Source of the DNA: Marinovum algicola
GTDB lineage: Bacteria > Pseudomonadota > Alphaproteobacteria > Rhodobacterales > Rhodobacteraceae
Assembly: GCF_900109145.1 (NCBI RefSeq)
Contig: NZ_FNYY01000014.1
Span: 1-64,000, forward strand
Direction of reading: 5' to 3'
DNA: 64,000 nucleotides
Below are positions 27,489 to 34,873 of this stretch, one piece after another. The stretch's first letter is position 1. Each line of letters begins with the position of its first letter. Both the position numbers and the translations under genes were made by a program. The notes under the pieces are model-generated. The model was given only the letters and a program-made list of their open reading frames with translations, was not told where the DNA came from and did no database searches.

Positions 27489-28775
27489 ATGAATATTCTT
27501 TCCGTCAAACTGCCCGATGTGGGCGAAGGCGTGACCGAGGCCGAACTGGCCGAATGGACCGTCAAGGTCGGCGATATCGTCAAGGAAGACGATGTCATCG
27601 CCGCCGTCATGACCGACAAGGCGACGGTGGAAATCCCCTCGCTCTACGACGGCCGGATCACCTGGCTCGCCGGCGAGGTCGGGGATGTGCTGGCCGTCGG
27701 CTCGGATCTGGTGCGGATCGAAACCGAGGCCGAGGCGGTGGCCGGCGACACCCCCGAGCCCATCGCCGAGCCGGCCCCCGACCCAGGCCCCGACCCCGCG
27801 CCCGAACCGCCGTCAGAGACCGCCGAGGCCCCTGCCCCGGCGCCGCGGAAACCCGCCCCGGCGACACCCGCACAGCCCGGGCCGCCACGCGCCGAAGGCC
27901 AGGCGCCGCTGGCCTCGCCCTCGGTGCGCGCCCGCGCCCGCCAAGGTGGCCTCGATCTGCGGCAGGTGCCCGGCACCGGCCCGGCCGGGCGGATCACCCA
28001 TGACGATCTCGACACCCTGTTCGCCCAGCCGCCCCGGGGCCGACAGCCGGGCGCCGCCGCCGGGCGCGCCAAACGCAGCGGCACCGAAGAGATCAAGGTC
28101 ATCGGCATGCGCCGCAAGATCGCCGAGCGCATGGCGCTGGCCAATCAGCGCATCCCGCATATCACCGTGGTCGAAGAGGTCGATGTCACCGCGCTCGAGG
28201 ATCTCCGCACCCGGATGAACGCCACCCGTGGCGACCGCCCCAAGCTCACCGTCCTGCCGCTTGTCGCGGCGGCGCTGGCGCGGGCGGTTGTCGACCACCC
28301 CGAGATGAACGCCCATTACATGGACGACGAGGGCCATGTGCTGCGCCACGCCGGGGTGCATGTCGGCATGGCGACGATGACCGAGGCCGGGCTGGTGGTG
28401 CCGGTGCTGCGCCATGTCGAGGCGCTGGGCCTGTTCGAGATCGCCGCCGAGATCGCCCGGCTCTCCGAGGCCGCCCGCGCCGGCAAGGCCGGGCGCGACG
28501 AGCTGACCGGATCGACGATCACCATCACCTCGCTCGGCCCGCTGGGCGCCCTGGCGACCACGCCGATCATCAATCACCCCGAGGTCGCCATCCTGGGCAT
28601 CAACAAGATGGCCACCCGCCCGATGTGGGATGGCAGCCAGTTCGTGCCGCGCAAGATGATGAACATCTCGGCCAGTTTCGATCACCGGGTGATCGACGGC
28701 TGGGACGCCGCGGTCTTTGTCCAGCGCATGAAAACCCTGCTGGAAACCCCGGCGCTGATCTTTGTGGAGGCGTAA
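27489..28775 (+). CDS. bkdB: Dihydrolipoamide acyltransferase E2 of branched-chain keto-acid dehydrogenase
   Basis: Core subunit of the complex, 428 residues, three parts: an N-terminal lipoyl domain (residues 1-80) with lipoyl-lysine Lys44 in MTDKATVEIPS; a Pro/Ala/Glu-rich hinge leading to the E1/E3-binding domain (about 138-178, SPSVRARARQGGLDL then GTGPAGRITHDDL); and a C-terminal acyltransferase domain with the catalytic SFDHRVIDGWDAA (His and Asp). It starts directly after the E1 beta stop codon. One lipoyl domain only, as usual for branched-chain E2. Confidence 0.94.
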   Translation: MNILSVKLPDVGEGVTEAELAEWTVKVGDIVKEDDVIAAVMTDKATVEIPSLYDGRITWLAGEVGDVLAVGSDLVRIETEAEAVAGDTPEPIAEPAPDPGPDPAPEPPSETAEAPAPAPRKPAPATPAQPGPPRAEGQAPLASPSVRARARQGGLDLRQVPGTGPAGRITHDDLDTLFAQPPRGRQPGAAAGRAKRSGTEEIKVIGMRRKIAERMALANQRIPHITVVEEVDVTALEDLRTRMNATRGDRPKLTVLPLVAAALARAVVDHPEMNAHYMDDEGHVLRHAGVHVGMATMTEAGLVVPVLRHVEALGLFEIAAEIARLSEAARAGKAGRDELTGSTITITSLGPLGALATTPIINHPEVAILGINKMATRPMWDGSQFVPRKMMNISASFDHRVIDGWDAAVFVQRMKTLLETPALIFVEA

Positions 28776-28778
28776 GCG

Positions 28779-30161
28779 ATGAAAACCGAAAGCTGCACCC
28801 TCCTGATCATCGGCGCCGGCCCCGGCGGATATGTCTGCGGCATCCGCGCCGGTCAACTGGGCCTCGATACCATCGTCGTCGAAGGCGACCGCCCCGGCGG
28901 CACCTGCCTCAACGTCGGCTGCATCCCCTCCAAGGCGCTGATCCACGCGGCGGATGAATTTGCCAAGGTCAGCCAGTTCGCCGGCGACAACGAGCTGGGC
29001 ATTTCCACCACCGCGCCCCGGATCGACCTCGCCAGAACCCTTGCCTGGAAGGATGGCATCGTCAAACGGCTGACCGGCGGCGTCTCGAGCCTGCTGAAGA
29101 AATCCGGCACCAGGGTTGTCTCGGGCACTGCCCGCATCCTCGACGGCAAGACCGTCGAGGTCGCCACCCGGGACGGGCCCCGGCGCATCAGCTGCGAACA
29201 TATGGTGATCGCCACCGGCTCGAAACCCTTGGAACTGCCCGCCCTGCCCTTCGGCGGGCCGGTGATCTCCTCGACCGAGGCGCTGGATCTGCAAGAGCTG
29301 CCGAAGCGGCTGACCGTGGTCGGCGGTGGCTATATCGGGCTGGAAATCGGCACCGCCCTGGCCAAGCTCGGCGCCGAGGTCACGGTGGTCGAGGCCGCCG
29401 ACCGCATCCTGCCGCAATATGACGCCGAGCTGACCAAGCCGGTGATGGCGCGGCTCGCCGCACTCGGGATCACCCTGCACCTTTCGGCCCGGGCCAGCGG
29501 CCTGACCGACGAGGGCCGCGCCCTGACGGTCGAGAGCGCCGAGGGCCGGCAGGAAATCGCGGCCGACAAGGTGCTAGTCACCGTCGGCCGCGCGCCGGTG
29601 ACCCGCGGCTTCGGGCTGCAAGATCTCGGTCTGACAATGAACGGCGAATTCCTGGCGATTGATGACCGATGCGCCACCTCGATGCGTGGCGTCTATGCCA
29701 TCGGTGACGTGACCGGCGATCCGATGCTGGCCCATCGCGCCATGGCCCAGGGCGTGATCGTGGCCGAGCATCTGGCCGGCCAGCCCGCGCTCTGGGACAA
29801 GCACGCCATTCCGGCGGTCTGTTTCACCGATCCCGAAATCGTCACCGTCGGCCAGCTTCCGGGCGACGCGGCCGCTGATGTCCAGACGGCGGTTTTCCCC
29901 TTCGCCGCCAATGGCCGGTCCCTGACGGTCGAACGCAGTGACGGGTTCGTGCGCATTCTCCACGCCGCCGATACCGGTCTGGTCCTGGGCATTCAGGCGG
30001 TGGGCGCGGGGGTTTCGGAACTGGCCGGCGAATTCGCCCTGGCCATCGAGATGGGCGCCACGCTGACCGATATCGCCGAGACGATCCATGCCCATCCGAC
30101 GCTCTCCGAGACGGTTCAGGAAACCGCGCTCAAGGGCCTCGGCCGCGCCCTGCATATCTAG
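28779..30161 (+). CDS. lpdA: Dihydrolipoyl dehydrogenase E3
   Basis: Flavin disulfide reductase that reoxidises E2-bound dihydrolipoamide with NAD+, 460 residues. Seen: FAD loop IIGAGPGGYVCGIRAG, redox disulfide GGTCLNVGCIPSK (Cys residues about 43 and 48), NAD loop VVGGGYIGLEIG, second FAD motif GVYAIGDVTG and catalytic His-Glu in AHPTLSETV near the C terminus. Last gene of the operon, 3 bp after the E2 stop; the complex thus has its own dedicated E3. A GC-rich hairpin after the stop probably ends transcription. Confidence 0.94.
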   Translation: MKTESCTLLIIGAGPGGYVCGIRAGQLGLDTIVVEGDRPGGTCLNVGCIPSKALIHAADEFAKVSQFAGDNELGISTTAPRIDLARTLAWKDGIVKRLTGGVSSLLKKSGTRVVSGTARILDGKTVEVATRDGPRRISCEHMVIATGSKPLELPALPFGGPVISSTEALDLQELPKRLTVVGGGYIGLEIGTALAKLGAEVTVVEAADRILPQYDAELTKPVMARLAALGITLHLSARASGLTDEGRALTVESAEGRQEIAADKVLVTVGRAPVTRGFGLQDLGLTMNGEFLAIDDRCATSMRGVYAIGDVTGDPMLAHRAMAQGVIVAEHLAGQPALWDKHAIPAVCFTDPEIVTVGQLPGDAAADVQTAVFPFAANGRSLTVERSDGFVRILHAADTGLVLGIQAVGAGVSELAGEFALAIEMGATLTDIAETIHAHPTLSETVQETALKGLGRALHI

Positions 30162-30167
30162 ACCGGC

Positions 30168-30204
30168 GGGCGCGCGCAGGCCCTGCCCCGGTCTGCGCGC
30201 GCCC
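30168..30204. terminator. Terminator-like hairpin between lpdA and the glyoxalase gene
   Basis: GGGCGCGCGCAG (30168-30179) pairs perfectly over 12 bp with CTGCGCGCGCCC (30193-30204), 13-nt loop, between convergent genes. No U run; probably serves both strands. Confidence 0.55.
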
Positions 30205-30209
30205 GAGCC

Positions 30210-30605
30210 TCAGCCAAACCGGCCGCTGCGCTCCAGCACCTCGATCTCGTAACCGTCGGGATCGGTGACAAAGAAGAACCGCGCCACCAGCGTGCCGCCC
30301 GGCGCGAACTCCACCAGCTTGCGCGGCTTCAGCCCCGCGCGCTCGAACCGCGCGTGTTCGGCCGCCAGATCCTCGACCGAAACCGCGAAATGGCCATAGC
30401 CGTCGCCCAGGTCATACGGCGTGTCGCGGTCCTTGTTCACCGTCAGCTCAAGCTCGAAGCCGCTTTCGGCGTTCGACAGATAGATTAGCGTGAAACTGTC
30501 GAAATCCAGCCGGTCCGCCACCTCGAGGCCAAAGGCCGTGCGATAGAAGGCGACCGATTGCGCCTCGTCGCGGACGCGGATCATGCTGTGGATGGCTCTG
30601 GCCAT
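30210..30605 (-). CDS. gloA: Lactoylglutathione lyase-like VOC protein (glyoxalase I)
   Basis: 131-residue vicinal-oxygen-chelate protein. All four metal ligands of Ni-type glyoxalase I can be placed: His6 in RAIHSMIRV, Glu in GFELELTVN, His in DGYGHFAVSV and Glu in PDGYEIEVLER, spaced as in E. coli GloA. It would convert the methylglyoxal-glutathione hemithioacetal to S-lactoylglutathione. The ATG at 30605 is chosen because MARAIHSMIRVRD aligns with the family start; the in-frame extension upstream is Arg/Pro-rich. It converges on the keto-acid dehydrogenase operon and is divergent from sqdB. Confidence 0.82.
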   Translation of the reverse strand: MARAIHSMIRVRDEAQSVAFYRTAFGLEVADRLDFDSFTLIYLSNAESGFELELTVNKDRDTPYDLGDGYGHFAVSVEDLAAEHARFERAGLKPRKLVEFAPGGTLVARFFFVTDPDGYEIEVLERSGRFG

Positions 30606-30852
30606 GGGATACCTCGGAAATCTGTGTCGGTTTCGCCCCACATGCGCCGCCGCGGGACCGGGGTCAACCGCCCGGGGCATACGCCCCCGGCCGGCAGGAA
30701 TTTGCCGGCGCCCCGCCCGGGGCACGGCGGCCCGCCGCAGGCCGGGCCGCGACATAAAACCTTCAAATGACTTTGCCCCGGCCGCGCCCTATCTCCTTGG
30801 CGCAGAAGCCGGGCGGGCGCCGCGCCGCGCCCGGCAGCAAAGGAGAGATCCG

Positions 30853-32070
30853 ATGAAAATCGCAGTTCTTGGCGGCGATGGTTTCTGCGGCTGGCCGACC
30901 GCGCTTCACCTGTCCGACGCCGGACACGAGGTCCATATCATCGACAACCTCTCGCGCCGCTGGATCGATACCGAGCTGGGCGTGCAATCGCTGACCCCGA
31001 TGGACAGCATCCAGGAACGCTGCCGGATCTGGAAGCAGGAAACCGGCCGCAGCTTGCAGTTTCACCTGCTCGACCTGGCCCGCGACTATGACCGGCTGCG
31101 GCAATGGCTGGCCGAACACCGCCCCGAGGCGATCGTGCATTTCGCCGAACAGCGCGCCGCGCCCTATTCGATGAAATCCGACCGCCACAAGGTCTACACC
31201 GTCAACAACAACGTCAATGCCACCCACAACCTGCTGACCGCGCTGGTGGAAACCGGCATCGACGCGCATCTGGTGCATCTCGGCACCATGGGGGTCTATG
31301 GCTATTCCTCGGTCGGCGCACCGATCCCCGAGGGCTATCTCGACGTCGATATCGACACGCCTACGGGCAAGAAGGGGCAGGAGATCCTGTACCCCACCCG
31401 CCCCGGTTCGGTCTATCACATGACCAAATCGCTCGATCAGATCCTGTTTCAGTTCTATGCCCAGAACGACGGCCTCAGGATCACCGATCTGCACCAGGGC
31501 ATCGTCTGGGGCACCCATACCGAGCAGACCCGCCGCCATGAACAACTGATCAACCGCTTCGACTACGATGGCGATTACGGCACGGTGCTGAACCGCTTTC
31601 TCATCCAGGCCGCCATCGGCTATCCGCTGACCGTGCATGGCACCGGCGGCCAGACCCGCGCCTTCATCCACCTGCAAGACAGCGTGCGCTGCGTCGCGCT
31701 GGCGCTGTCGGATGCGCCGCAGGCCGGCCAACGGGTCAAGATCTTCAACCAGATGACCGAAACCCACCGGGTGCGCGACCTGGCCGAGCTGGTGGCGCGC
31801 CAGACCGGCGCCGAGGTCGCCTATCTGCCCAACCCGCGCAAGGAAGCGGCGGAAAACGACCTTTTGGTGAAAAACGAGCAATTCCTCGCCTTGGGGCTAA
31901 AGCCCACGACCCTGGCCGAAGGGCTTCTGGCCGAGGTGGTCGAGGTGGCGCAGAAATACGCCCATCGCATCGACCGCAGCCGCATCCCCGCAATCAGCGC
32001 CTGGACCCGCGACATCGGCAGCCGGGTCGAGACCGACCCGGAACACAAACGCCTCAAATCCGTGTCATGA
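30853..32070 (+). CDS. sqdB: UDP-sulfoquinovose synthase
   Basis: Makes UDP-sulfoquinovose from UDP-glucose and sulfite, the committed step of sulfolipid (SQDG) synthesis; 405 residues. Rossmann loop LGGDGFCGWPTALHL, the Tyr-x-x-x-Lys pair in SVYHMTKSLDQ (about residue 188), and family blocks IDNLSRRWID, HFAEQRAAPYSMK, LGTMGVYG, HQGIVWGTHT and GGQTRAFIHLQDSV make the assignment strong. AAAGGAGAG lies upstream of the ATG. It is followed by SqdD- and SqdC-like genes with 4-base overlaps, reproducing the sqdBDC order known from Rhodobacter sphaeroides. Acts in the cytoplasm; the lipid ends in the membrane. Confidence 0.95.
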   Translation: MKIAVLGGDGFCGWPTALHLSDAGHEVHIIDNLSRRWIDTELGVQSLTPMDSIQERCRIWKQETGRSLQFHLLDLARDYDRLRQWLAEHRPEAIVHFAEQRAAPYSMKSDRHKVYTVNNNVNATHNLLTALVETGIDAHLVHLGTMGVYGYSSVGAPIPEGYLDVDIDTPTGKKGQEILYPTRPGSVYHMTKSLDQILFQFYAQNDGLRITDLHQGIVWGTHTEQTRRHEQLINRFDYDGDYGTVLNRFLIQAAIGYPLTVHGTGGQTRAFIHLQDSVRCVALALSDAPQAGQRVKIFNQMTETHRVRDLAELVARQTGAEVAYLPNPRKEAAENDLLVKNEQFLALGLKPTTLAEGLLAEVVEVAQKYAHRIDRSRIPAISAWTRDIGSRVETDPEHKRLKSVS

Positions 32071-32867
32071 CCGTCCGCGCCTATGTGACCCTGGTCACCA
32101 ACGCCGATTTTGCCCGCGGCGCGCGCGCGCTCCTGCGCTCGCTGGCGCTGACCGGCACCACCGCCGACCGCGTGGTGATGCACACCGGCGGCGTCCCGGC
32201 CGAGGCGCTGGCCCCGCTCGAGGCGCAGGGCGCCAAGCTCTGCAAAGTCGCGCTCCTGCCCACCTCGGAGGCCTTCAACCAGCGCCACGGACGCCGCGCG
32301 CTGCACGGCGCCGCGCCGTTCACCAAGGGCGAGAAACCGGCCTTTCACACCCCGCTCGACAATTTCGCCAAGCTGCGGCTCTGGCAATTGCCTTATGACC
32401 GGGTGGTGTTTCTCGATGCCGACACGCTGGTCCTGCGCAACATCGACCGGCTGTTCCGCTACCCCGAGTTCTGCGCCGCCCCGAATGTCTACGAAGGCCT
32501 CGCCGATTTTCATCGGCTGAATTCCGGCGTCTTCACCGCCCGGCCCGATCCCGCCACCTTCGAGGCGATGCTGGCCCGGCTCGACACGCCCGGGGCCTTC
32601 TGGCGCCGCACCGACCAGACCTTCCTGCAAGACTTCTTCCCCGGATGGCACGGGCTGCCGATCACCATGAACATGCTGCAATACGTCTGGTTCAACCTGC
32701 CCGAGCTCTGGAGCTGGGACCACATCCACGTGCTGCACTACCAATACGAAAAGCCCTGGCAAGACCACGCCAAGGCACCCCGCCTGCACCCGCTGATCGA
32801 TCTCTGGCGGGCCTATGCCGGCGACGGGCCGGTGCCGGATCTGGCCGGCCTGCCCGCCCCGACATGA
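32067..32867 (+). CDS. sqdD: Sulfolipid biosynthesis glycosyltransferase SqdD
   Basis: 266-residue GT8/glycogenin-like glycosyltransferase. The donor-binding DxD motif is in VVFLDADTLVLRN; LRLWQLPYDR and the LNSGVFTARPD block are typical of the family. Position directly after sqdB (ATGA overlap) and before an SqdC-like gene identifies it as SqdD, which transfers sulfoquinovose from UDP-sulfoquinovose to the acceptor in anoxygenic phototrophs and relatives. No membrane segment is evident. No SqdA acyltransferase-like gene is present in this window. Confidence 0.9.
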   Translation: MTVRAYVTLVTNADFARGARALLRSLALTGTTADRVVMHTGGVPAEALAPLEAQGAKLCKVALLPTSEAFNQRHGRRALHGAAPFTKGEKPAFHTPLDNFAKLRLWQLPYDRVVFLDADTLVLRNIDRLFRYPEFCAAPNVYEGLADFHRLNSGVFTARPDPATFEAMLARLDTPGAFWRRTDQTFLQDFFPGWHGLPITMNMLQYVWFNLPELWSWDHIHVLHYQYEKPWQDHAKAPRLHPLIDLWRAYAGDGPVPDLAGLPAPT

Positions 32868-33688
32868 AAATCGCCCTGACCGGCGCCACCGGCCTTGTCG
32901 GTCGCTTCATCGCCAGCGAGATCACCTCGGCCGGCGATTGCCTGCTGCCGCTCTCCCGGCCCGGCTATCACCTGGGTGCCCGCCCCGATCTCGCCGGCTG
33001 CGACGCCCTCGTCCATTGCGCCTTTGCCCATGTCCCCGGCCGCTATCGGGGCGGCGAAGGCGACGACCCCGAGGGGTTCGTCCGCGCCAATCTCGACGGC
33101 TCCCGCGCGCTCTTCGAAGCCGCGCGAAAGGCCGCGGTGCGCCGGGTGATCTTTGTCAGCAGCCGCGCCGTCTATGGCGGCCATCCCCCCGGCACCGAGC
33201 TGAACGAAGCCCTTCCGCCGCGCCCCGACACGCTTTATGGCCAGGTCAAATGGCAGGCCGAACAGGCGCTGGCCGACATGGCCTCCGAGAGCTTTCGCCC
33301 CGCCGTGCTGCGCGCCACCGGCGTCTATGGCCCGGGCCCCGCGCACAAGTGGCAACAGCTCTTCGCCGAGTTCCACGCCGGCCAAGAGATCGCCCCCCGC
33401 CGCAGTACCGAGCTTCATGGCGCCGATCTCGCCCGCGCCCTCCGCCTGTTGCTTGCCAGCGACGCCACCGGGCCGTTCAATGCCTCTGACATCCTGCTCG
33501 ACCGCCACGATCTCCTGACCCGCGTCGCCAGGCTCACCGGCACCCGCCACAAGCCGCCTGCCCCGTCAGATGCCGTGGTCAGCGTGATGCGCTGCGACCG
33601 GCTGCATGCCCTCGGCTGGCGGCCTTCCGGCTTCTCTGGCCTCGCCGCCGCGCTGCCCGCGATGGTCGCCGACGGCCCCACCGGCTGA
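32864..33688 (+). CDS. sqdC: NAD(P)-dependent oxidoreductase SqdC
   Basis: 274-residue extended SDR/epimerase-like protein: N-terminal ALTGATGLVGRFIA, VIFVSSRAVYGG and YGQVKWQAEQ (Tyr-x-x-x-Lys). By gene order (sqdB, sqdD, this gene, all ATGA-overlapping) it is SqdC, needed for efficient sulfolipid synthesis in R. sphaeroides; its exact reaction there is not firmly established. It ends 15 bp from the stop of the convergent plasmid initiator gene, so the sulfolipid operon abuts the replication module. Confidence 0.85.
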   Translation: MKIALTGATGLVGRFIASEITSAGDCLLPLSRPGYHLGARPDLAGCDALVHCAFAHVPGRYRGGEGDDPEGFVRANLDGSRALFEAARKAAVRRVIFVSSRAVYGGHPPGTELNEALPPRPDTLYGQVKWQAEQALADMASESFRPAVLRATGVYGPGPAHKWQQLFAEFHAGQEIAPRRSTELHGADLARALRLLLASDATGPFNASDILLDRHDLLTRVARLTGTRHKPPAPSDAVVSVMRCDRLHALGWRPSGFSGLAAALPAMVADGPTG

Positions 33689-33703
33689 CAGGCCCTCGGC
33701 CCG

Positions 33704-34411
33704 TCATTCGCAGGTCACCCGCACCTCGCGCACCCCCTGCCCGCTCACCGCCGCCAAAAGCCGGCTGTGGTAATGCGTGGTCACATATTCCGCCAGGAAC
33801 CGCGACGGCGCCAGCAGGGTCAGGATGCCGCTCTCGACCCCGACCGGCACCAGCGGCGCGAACCAGGCCCCCCAGACCGCCGGGTCCTGCGCCTGAAGCT
33901 GCGTCGCCGCCCGCGCCCAGCCGCTGCCATCCTCTTCCGGCAACGCCGCTTCGCGGCGCAGCGGCACCACGTTGCTGGCCTCCGGCGCGGGGTCCGGTGC
34001 GGCCACCATTCGGGCGGCGAAATCCGGGCCGACAGCCTGCCAATGCGGCATGGTGATTGCCAGCACGCGCGGCAACTCGATCCGGTATTGCGCCACCCGG
34101 CCGCGCGCCGCCGGCACATGCACCGCGATCCAGCCACGCGCCCGCATCTCGGCGATCTCGCGTTTCGCGGTGCGTTCGGTCACCCCCCACATCCGCGCCA
34201 TCTCGCGGCGACCAACAGAGAAAGTGCCGCTGCGCCAGTTGAACCGGGCGGTGATCAGCAAGGAGAGTCGCAGCGCCAGCCGTGCCTCGGTGGCCTCGCC
34301 CTGCGTCGCCGTCACCAGCAACGCGGTCAGAATGTCGTATTTGAGTGCCGCCGATCCCGGGCCGGTGATGTTCCGTGCCCCGTCCAACAGGCCACTGCGC
34401 CCGTTCTGCAT
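33704..34411 (-). CDS. DnaA-like plasmid replication initiator
   Basis: 235 residues. The central part carries a winged-helix DNA-binding segment (MARMWGVTERTAKREIAEM, about residues 69-90). The C-terminal 60 residues resemble the N-terminal domain of DnaA: VWGAWFAPLVPVG, then LLAPSRFLAEYVTTHYHSRLL. There is no AAA+ ATPase and no DnaA domain IV. This architecture, divergent from parA-parB, matches the DnaA-like replicon type described for Rhodobacterales plasmids. GAGGGAAG precedes the ATG and a good promoter lies about 100 bp upstream. It presumably binds the iteron-like repeats in the adjacent 34.4-34.9 kb region. An alternative reading as a plain helix-turn-helix regulator is less likely given the parAB context. 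Confidence 0.82.
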   Translation of the reverse strand: MQNGRSGLLDGARNITGPGSAALKYDILTALLVTATQGEATEARLALRLSLLITARFNWRSGTFSVGRREMARMWGVTERTAKREIAEMRARGWIAVHVPAARGRVAQYRIELPRVLAITMPHWQAVGPDFAARMVAAPDPAPEASNVVPLRREAALPEEDGSGWARAATQLQAQDPAVWGAWFAPLVPVGVESGILTLLAPSRFLAEYVTTHYHSRLLAAVSGQGVREVRVTCE

Positions 34412-34514
34412 GGTCTTCCCTCGTCAGCGCCAGAGGCGCGGTGACTGCCTCGCCGGTCGGCGCCTCCCCGATCTGTGCCGAGGTGTTTAAAACGCTTTTC
34501 CCGATCTTGCAGTG

Positions 34515-34543
34515 ATTAGCGTTGGAATGGCCGCCTTTGTCAA
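34515..34543 (-). promoter_or_regulatory. Sigma-70-like promoter of the DnaA-like initiator
   Basis: On the minus strand TTGACA (34543-34538) is followed after 17 bp by GCTAAT (34520-34515, four of six matches). The start codon is about 100 bp downstream. Confidence 0.6.
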
Positions 34544-34610
34544 GGATTCGAGTGGGTTTCGGCAAAACTGAAAAACCAGAGAGAAAGAAAATGGGTATGA
34601 TATTGGTAAT

Positions 34611-34694
34611 GGGGGACGTTTAGAATGTCCCCCTAAATCCTCTGGATGTCCCCTCAAGATGTGGCGGGCGCCTGTGGGACGTCCCCCCAAATGC
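34611..34694. repeat. Iteron-like GTCCCC repeats
   Basis: Three direct copies of a 16-mer of the form A(T/C)GTCCCC..AA.. start at 34625, 34646 and 34679; the first two are 21 bp apart (two helical turns). A fourth copy in the opposite orientation (GGGGGACGTT, 34611-34620) forms a dyad with the first. Such clusters next to an initiator gene are the usual binding sites of plasmid replication proteins. Confidence 0.6.
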
Positions 34695-34767
34695 TCCGGT
34701 CGGTGGCAGTCCTGGGCCCGGGTCTTGCGAATCGGGGGCCCGCTGTCCGCGCCCTGCCTGACTGGGC

Positions 34768-34801
34768 TTTGCCGAAAGGCGACACTCTCTATATCGGCAA
34801 A
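34768..34801 (+). promoter_or_regulatory. Inverted repeat in front of parAB (candidate operator)
   Basis: TTTGCCGA (34768-34775) and TCGGCAAA (34794-34801) are perfect inverse copies 18 bp apart, about 75 bp upstream of the parA start. TATAT sequences lie between them, so a promoter is likely here. ParA autorepression is common in such operons; the binding protein is not known. Confidence 0.45.
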
Positions 34802-34873
34802 ATAACCATCTCGACAGAAATGGCAAATTAAGCGTAAATCGGCATTGAGCAGAAATTAACGTCCGAGGCAAAG

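Larger units (their letters stand above)
34412..34873. other. Putative replication origin region between initiator and parA
   Basis: 462 bp between the divergent initiator and parA genes, clearly more AT-rich than its surroundings (GTTTAAAAC near 34486, A-rich stretch 34560-34605). It holds a promoter for the initiator (34515-34543), a cluster of GTCCCC-core repeats (34611-34694) and an inverted repeat in front of parA. The 9-mer TCGGCAAAA occurs at 34559-34567 and 34794-34802, with a near-inverse copy at 34767-34775. No chromosomal-type DnaA box (TTATCCACA) was seen. Origin function is inferred from layout. Confidence 0.6.
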
